DNA of 18,195 nt from Vibrio sp. UBA2441 (GTDB lineage: Bacteria > Pseudomonadota > Gammaproteobacteria > Enterobacterales > Vibrionaceae). Position numbers and translations under genes: made by a program. Of the stretch, positions 14,861 to 18,195 are shown in pieces. Numbering within the stretch: position 1 is the stretch's first letter; each line of letters begins with the position of its first letter. The stretch is from NCBI GenBank assembly GCA_002342685.1, contig DDQN01000018.1, forward strand, positions 15,154 to 33,348, written 5' to 3'. The notes beneath the pieces are model-generated. The model saw only the letters and a list, made by a program, of their open reading frames with translations. It was not told the DNA's origin and did no database searches.

Positions 14861-17569
14861 TTATGCTTCAGTTTTCTCTTTTTTTGCTTTAGGAGCAGCT
14901 TTTTCTTCAGAAGACTTTTGATCTTCTTTCTTCTTAATCACTGTTGTACCTTCGAAAGTCTCGCCTTCTACATATGGCTTACCATAGTATGCAGCTTTAA
15001 GAACTTCTTTCAGTTCAGAGATTAGAGGGTAACGTGGGTTTGCACCAGTACACTGGTCATCAAACGCTTCAACAGACAACTCATCCAGTTTCGCAAGGAA
15101 ATCAGACTCAGCAACACCAGCCGCTTGAATTGACTTAGGAATATCAAGGTCAGTTTTTAGTTCATCCAACCAAGTTAGAAGACGTTCAATCTTCTGTGCA
15201 GTACGGTCACCAGCTTGGCTCAGGCCTAGGTGGTCAGCAACTTCAGCGTAACGACGACGTGCTTGCGGACGGTCGTATTGTGAGAATGCAGTTTGCTTAG
15301 TTGGGTTATCATTAGCGTTATAACGAACAACGTCAGCGATAAGTAGTGCATTCGCAAGGCCGTGTGGTACGTGGAACTCAGCACCAATTTTGTGAGCCAT
15401 TGAGTGACAAACACCTAGGAAAGCATTCGCAAACGCAATACCAGCGATAGTTGCTGCATTGTGTACTTTCTCACGAGCGATTGGGTCGTTTGCACCGTTC
15501 GCATAGCTTGAAGGCAAGTATTCTTTAAGCATCTTAAGTGCTTGAAGTGCTTGACCATCAGAGTACTCGTTAGCAAGAACAGAAACATAAGCTTCAAGTG
15601 CGTGAGTTACCGCATCATAACCACCAAATGCAGTTAGTGACTTAGGCATGTTCATTACTAGGTTCGCATCAACAATTGCCATTTGAGGTGTTAGTTCGTA
15701 ATCCGCTAGTGGGTACTTAGCACCAGTTTTGTCGTCAGTAACAACGGCAAACGGAGTAACTTCAGAACCAGTACCAGAGGTAGTAGTAACACAAACAAGC
15801 TCTGCTTTTTTACCCATTTTAGGGAACTTGTAGATACGTTTACGGATATCCATAAAGCGCATTGCCAGTTCTTCAAATGCTGTTTCTGGGTGCTCGTACA
15901 TTACCCACATGATCTTAGCCGCATCCATTGGAGAACCGCCACCAAGAGCAAGAATCACATCAGGTTGGAAGCTAGCCATTTGAGCAGCGCCCTTCTCAAC
16001 AACAGATAATGTTGGATCAGCTTCTACATCAAAGAACGTTTGAACTTCCATGCCTTGTGCTTTAAGCAGGCTTACGATTTCGTCAGCATAACCGTTGTTG
16101 AATAGGAAACGGTCAGTCACTAGGAATGCGCGTTTCTTACCTTCTAGGTCGCTCATTGCGATTGGAAGGCTACCACGACGGAAGTAGATAGACTTAGGTA
16201 GTTTGTGCCACAACATGTTTTCAGCTCGCTTCGCTACAGTTTTCTTGTTGATAAGGTGCTTAGGACCTACGTTCTCAGAGATAGAGTTACCACCCCATGA
16301 ACCACAACCTAGAGTTAGAGAAGGTGCAACGTTGAAGTTGTACAGGTCACCGATACCACCGTGAGTAGTAGGGATGTTGATTAGGATACGAGCAGTCTTC
16401 ATCTTGTCACCGAAGTAACGGATGCGGTCTGCGTTAGTATCTTGGTTAGTGTAAAGACCAGATGTGTGACCGATACCACCGATTTCAACCATAGTTACCG
16501 CTTGAGCAACAGCGTCTTCGAAGTCGTCTGCACAGAATAGACCTAGAGTTGGAGATAGTTTCTCGTGAGCGAATTCGTCATCGTAAGAAACTTTACCAAG
16601 ACCTTCACCTACAAGTACTTTTGTATCAGCAGGAACTTTAACACCAGCCATTTCAGCGATTGCTGGAGCAGGTTGACCTACGATTTTAGCGTTTAGGTTG
16701 CCGTCGATAAGAAGCACTTTACGTACTTTATCAGCGTCAGCTTTAGATAGAACGTGAGCTTTGTGAGATGCGAAACGCTCTTTCACTTCTTCGTATACAT
16801 CGCTAACAACGATTGCAGCTTGCTCAGAAGCACACACTACGCCGTTATCGAATGTTTTAGACATAAGGATAGATGCTACAGCACGTTTGATGTCAGCTGT
16901 TTCATCGATAACTACAGGAACGTTACCAGCACCAACACCGATAGCAGGCTTACCAGAAGAGTATGCTGCTTTAACCATGCCTGGACCACCAGTAGCAAGG
17001 ATAAGAGCGATACCGTCATGCTTCATAAGTGCATTAGAAAGCTCAACAGAAGGTTGGTCAATCCAACCAATGATGTCTTTTGGTGCGCCAGCTGCTACTG
17101 CTGCATCTAAAACAAGTTTAGCGGCATCATTCGTTGAATTTTTAGCACGTGGGTGTGGTGAGAAGATAATACCGTTACGCGTTTTAAGTGAAATAAGAGA
17201 CTTAAAGATCGCTGTTGATGTTGGGTTAGTGGTTGGTACGATACCGCAAATGATGCCAACAGGCTCAGCGATAGTCATAGTACCTAAGCTTTCATCTTCG
17301 TCTAAGATGCCACATGTTTTTTCATCTTTGTATTTGTTGTAAATGAACTCAGATGCAAAGTGGTTTTTGATAACCTTGTCTTCAACAATACCCATGCCAG
17401 ATTCTGCTACCGCTTGTTGCGCTAGTGGAATACGAGCTTGGTTTGCTGCTAATGATGCTGCACGGAAGATTTTATCTACTTGCTCTTGCGAGAAAGTAGA
17501 AAACTCTTCTTGAGCCGCTTTTACGCGAGCTACAAGAGCGTCCAGTTCAGCCAAATTAGATACAGGCAT
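14861..17569 (-). CDS. adhE: Bifunctional acetaldehyde-CoA / alcohol dehydrogenase
   Basis: Fermentative AdhE: reduces acetyl-CoA to acetaldehyde and then ethanol, using two NADH, in the cytoplasm as helical filaments (spirosomes). It has 902 residues (E. coli 891). The N-terminal aldehyde dehydrogenase half has the catalytic Cys246 (FDNGVVCASEQA) and GVGAGNVP. A linker leads to the iron-type alcohol dehydrogenase half with GGGSPMDAAK and metal ligands Asp652, His656 (GGYDAVTHALEAY), His722 and His736 (CHSMAHKIGAEFHVPHG), one residue short of E. coli numbering. The C-terminus carries a lysine/glutamate/alanine-rich tail of about 25 residues after TTVIKKK that E. coli lacks. The ATG at 17569 has GGAG 7 bases upstream. 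Codon use is strongly biased as in highly expressed genes. An FNR-like site and phased TGTGA repeats lie upstream. Confidence 0.98.
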   Translation of the reverse strand: MPVSNLAELDALVARVKAAQEEFSTFSQEQVDKIFRAASLAANQARIPLAQQAVAESGMGIVEDKVIKNHFASEFIYNKYKDEKTCGILDEDESLGTMTIAEPVGIICGIVPTTNPTSTAIFKSLISLKTRNGIIFSPHPRAKNSTNDAAKLVLDAAVAAGAPKDIIGWIDQPSVELSNALMKHDGIALILATGGPGMVKAAYSSGKPAIGVGAGNVPVVIDETADIKRAVASILMSKTFDNGVVCASEQAAIVVSDVYEEVKERFASHKAHVLSKADADKVRKVLLIDGNLNAKIVGQPAPAIAEMAGVKVPADTKVLVGEGLGKVSYDDEFAHEKLSPTLGLFCADDFEDAVAQAVTMVEIGGIGHTSGLYTNQDTNADRIRYFGDKMKTARILINIPTTHGGIGDLYNFNVAPSLTLGCGSWGGNSISENVGPKHLINKKTVAKRAENMLWHKLPKSIYFRRGSLPIAMSDLEGKKRAFLVTDRFLFNNGYADEIVSLLKAQGMEVQTFFDVEADPTLSVVEKGAAQMASFQPDVILALGGGSPMDAAKIMWVMYEHPETAFEELAMRFMDIRKRIYKFPKMGKKAELVCVTTTSGTGSEVTPFAVVTDDKTGAKYPLADYELTPQMAIVDANLVMNMPKSLTAFGGYDAVTHALEAYVSVLANEYSDGQALQALKMLKEYLPSSYANGANDPIAREKVHNAATIAGIAFANAFLGVCHSMAHKIGAEFHVPHGLANALLIADVVRYNANDNPTKQTAFSQYDRPQARRRYAEVADHLGLSQAGDRTAQKIERLLTWLDELKTDLDIPKSIQAAGVAESDFLAKLDELSVEAFDDQCTGANPRYPLISELKEVLKAAYYGKPYVEGETFEGTTVIKKKEDQKSSEEKAAPKAKKEKTEA

Positions 17570-18095
17570 AATTTATCTCCAATAATATAAAATATAAAAA
17601 CTCTTTAGTAAGGCTATGGGTTTCTTATCTTTGTTCACAGTTTTCACAACACTGTCACATTTTGTAAGAAGGCTACATACTTAGTAAATTGCTTTCAGGA
17701 CTGAGTATAATATTTCACACAACGAAAAATATTGACCCAGATCAGTTATGAAAATTTATTTACCACTTACTGGTTAAGCAAACACAAACGGGCACAATAA
17801 GTAATTGTTTTTTAATTAAAATAGTCAAAGTCGCAAACTGGCCAAAAATACATCTGTCAGCATGTTTTTATTTTTTGCCCACTTCAATTCTGTAAAAAAG
17901 TTTCATAATGAATTAAAAAACACATAAACCCAGCTTTCACGTGCTACAAGCTTAGTATATCCATTTAGATGCAAATCACCAGATTGCAGAGTGATTTTTC
18001 CTTGAAATGTGCTCTCGTTAGCAACTTACTACATTGCTGTTGTCGTTTTGATCATTTCTGTTGATATGAATGACGTTTGCCTGTTGAGTACGGAG
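17570..18095. promoter_or_regulatory. Long AT-rich upstream region of adhE
   Basis: No gene is supported in this stretch. Read toward adhE, it has three TGTGA direct repeats (complement at 17635-17639, 17644-17648 and 17655-17659), spaced 9 and 11 bases, about one helical turn, a layout that recalls ArcA or CRP half-sites. An FNR-like site lies at 17732-17745. On the plus strand AAATCAC (17973-17979) and GTGATTT (17991-17997) form a hairpin followed by T residues, possibly the terminator of a short transcript. A distinct -10/-35 pair could not be assigned. Confidence 0.45.
17732..17745. promoter_or_regulatory. FNR-like site upstream of adhE
   Basis: TTGACCCAGATCAG matches the FNR consensus TTGAT-N4-ATCAA at 8 of 10 positions, with both mismatches in the symmetric outer positions of each half. 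It is centred about 170 bases before the adhE start codon. Anaerobic control of adhE by FNR/ArcA-type regulators is known in relatives; its use here is inferred. Confidence 0.45.
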
Positions 18096-18195
18096 GGATG
18101 GGTTGTGGGTTATAGGCTATGGGTTACGGATTAACATTGTCATTCCAGAATCGAAGAGTGAGATATCTGGAATCTTGGGTTACGGGTTACGGGTT
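18096..18195 (+). repeat. Second heptamer array (GGGTTAY type), interrupted, running off the window
   Basis: Seven-base periodicity is clear: GGG at 18100, 18107, AGG at 18114, GGG at 18121, GGA at 18128, with TTGT, TTAT, CTAT and TTAC spacers. About 45 bases with a hairpin interrupt it (18135-18174), and then perfect GGGTTAC units resume at 18177, 18184 and 18191 to the edge. The unit differs from the array at 4267 by one base (C for T). Confidence 0.85.
18142..18173. repeat. Small hairpin within the heptamer array
   Basis: ATTCCAGA (18142-18149) and TCTGGAAT (18166-18173) form a perfect 8-bp inverted repeat with a 16-base loop. Preceded by TTGTC, it resembles the short dispersed GTCATTCC-type palindromes seen in vibrios and shewanellas. 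A mobile REP-like origin is inference. Confidence 0.6.

Noticed and set aside
16754..17342. Plus-strand ORFs of 118 and 151 codons opposite adhE
   Set aside because: They are antisense shadows of a highly biased coding sequence and show no family features.

Overview
The window looks like a chromosome segment from a marine gammaproteobacterium of the Vibrionaceae (Vibrio, Photobacterium or a relative). The reasons are the ArgS and AdhE sequences, a FeoC without the enterobacterial iron-sulfur cysteines, and the gene order yecM / argS - HIT / feoCBA / znuA-znuCB, which from memory matches the order in Vibrio cholerae. The species cannot be named from the sequence alone. No tRNA, rRNA, IS element, prophage or CRISPR array was seen.

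Layout. (1) 1-3539, minus strand: the 5' 1179 codons of a divergent glutamate synthase large subunit (GltB-like), cut by the left window edge. (2) 3540-3833: a divergent control region holding a near-perfect Fur box. (3) 3834-4250, plus: gloA (glyoxalase I). (4) 4267-4390: two facing heptamer arrays, G-rich then C-rich, between the convergent gloA and yecM genes; the second array contains the yecM stop codon. (5) 4382-4990, minus: yecM. (6) 5203-6936, plus: argS from a GTG start, followed by a leader with four mutually complementary segments and a HIT-family gene (7021-7449), closed by a strong bidirectional terminator. (7) 7516-10246, minus: feoA-feoB-feoC, overlapping genes for Fe(II) uptake behind a Fur-type operator. 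(8) 10650-13235: the zinc importer, with znuA (minus) divergent from znuC-znuB (plus) and a palindromic Zur-type box between them. (9) 13294-13812: an unrecognised 172-residue protein directly after znuB, whose Shine-Dalgarno sequence lies in a hairpin arm. (10) 14044-14724: a degenerate short-chain dehydrogenase-like gene, probably without catalytic residues. (11) 14861-17569, minus: adhE, the bifunctional fermentative aldehyde/alcohol dehydrogenase, with a long AT-rich upstream region that has an FNR-like site and phased TGTGA repeats. (12) 18096-18195: a second heptamer array, interrupted by a short hairpin and running off the right edge.

By function, most of the window is conserved housekeeping: metal import under metal-sensing repressors (Fe by feo, Zn by znu), translation (argS), methylglyoxal detoxification (gloA), nitrogen assimilation (gltB-like) and anaerobic redox balance (adhE). 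No complete new defence or mobile system is visible. The most unusual material is non-coding: the G-quadruplex-capable heptamer arrays at two loci, the alternative-pairing leader between argS and the HIT gene, and the SD-masking hairpin before the unknown gene of the zinc operon.
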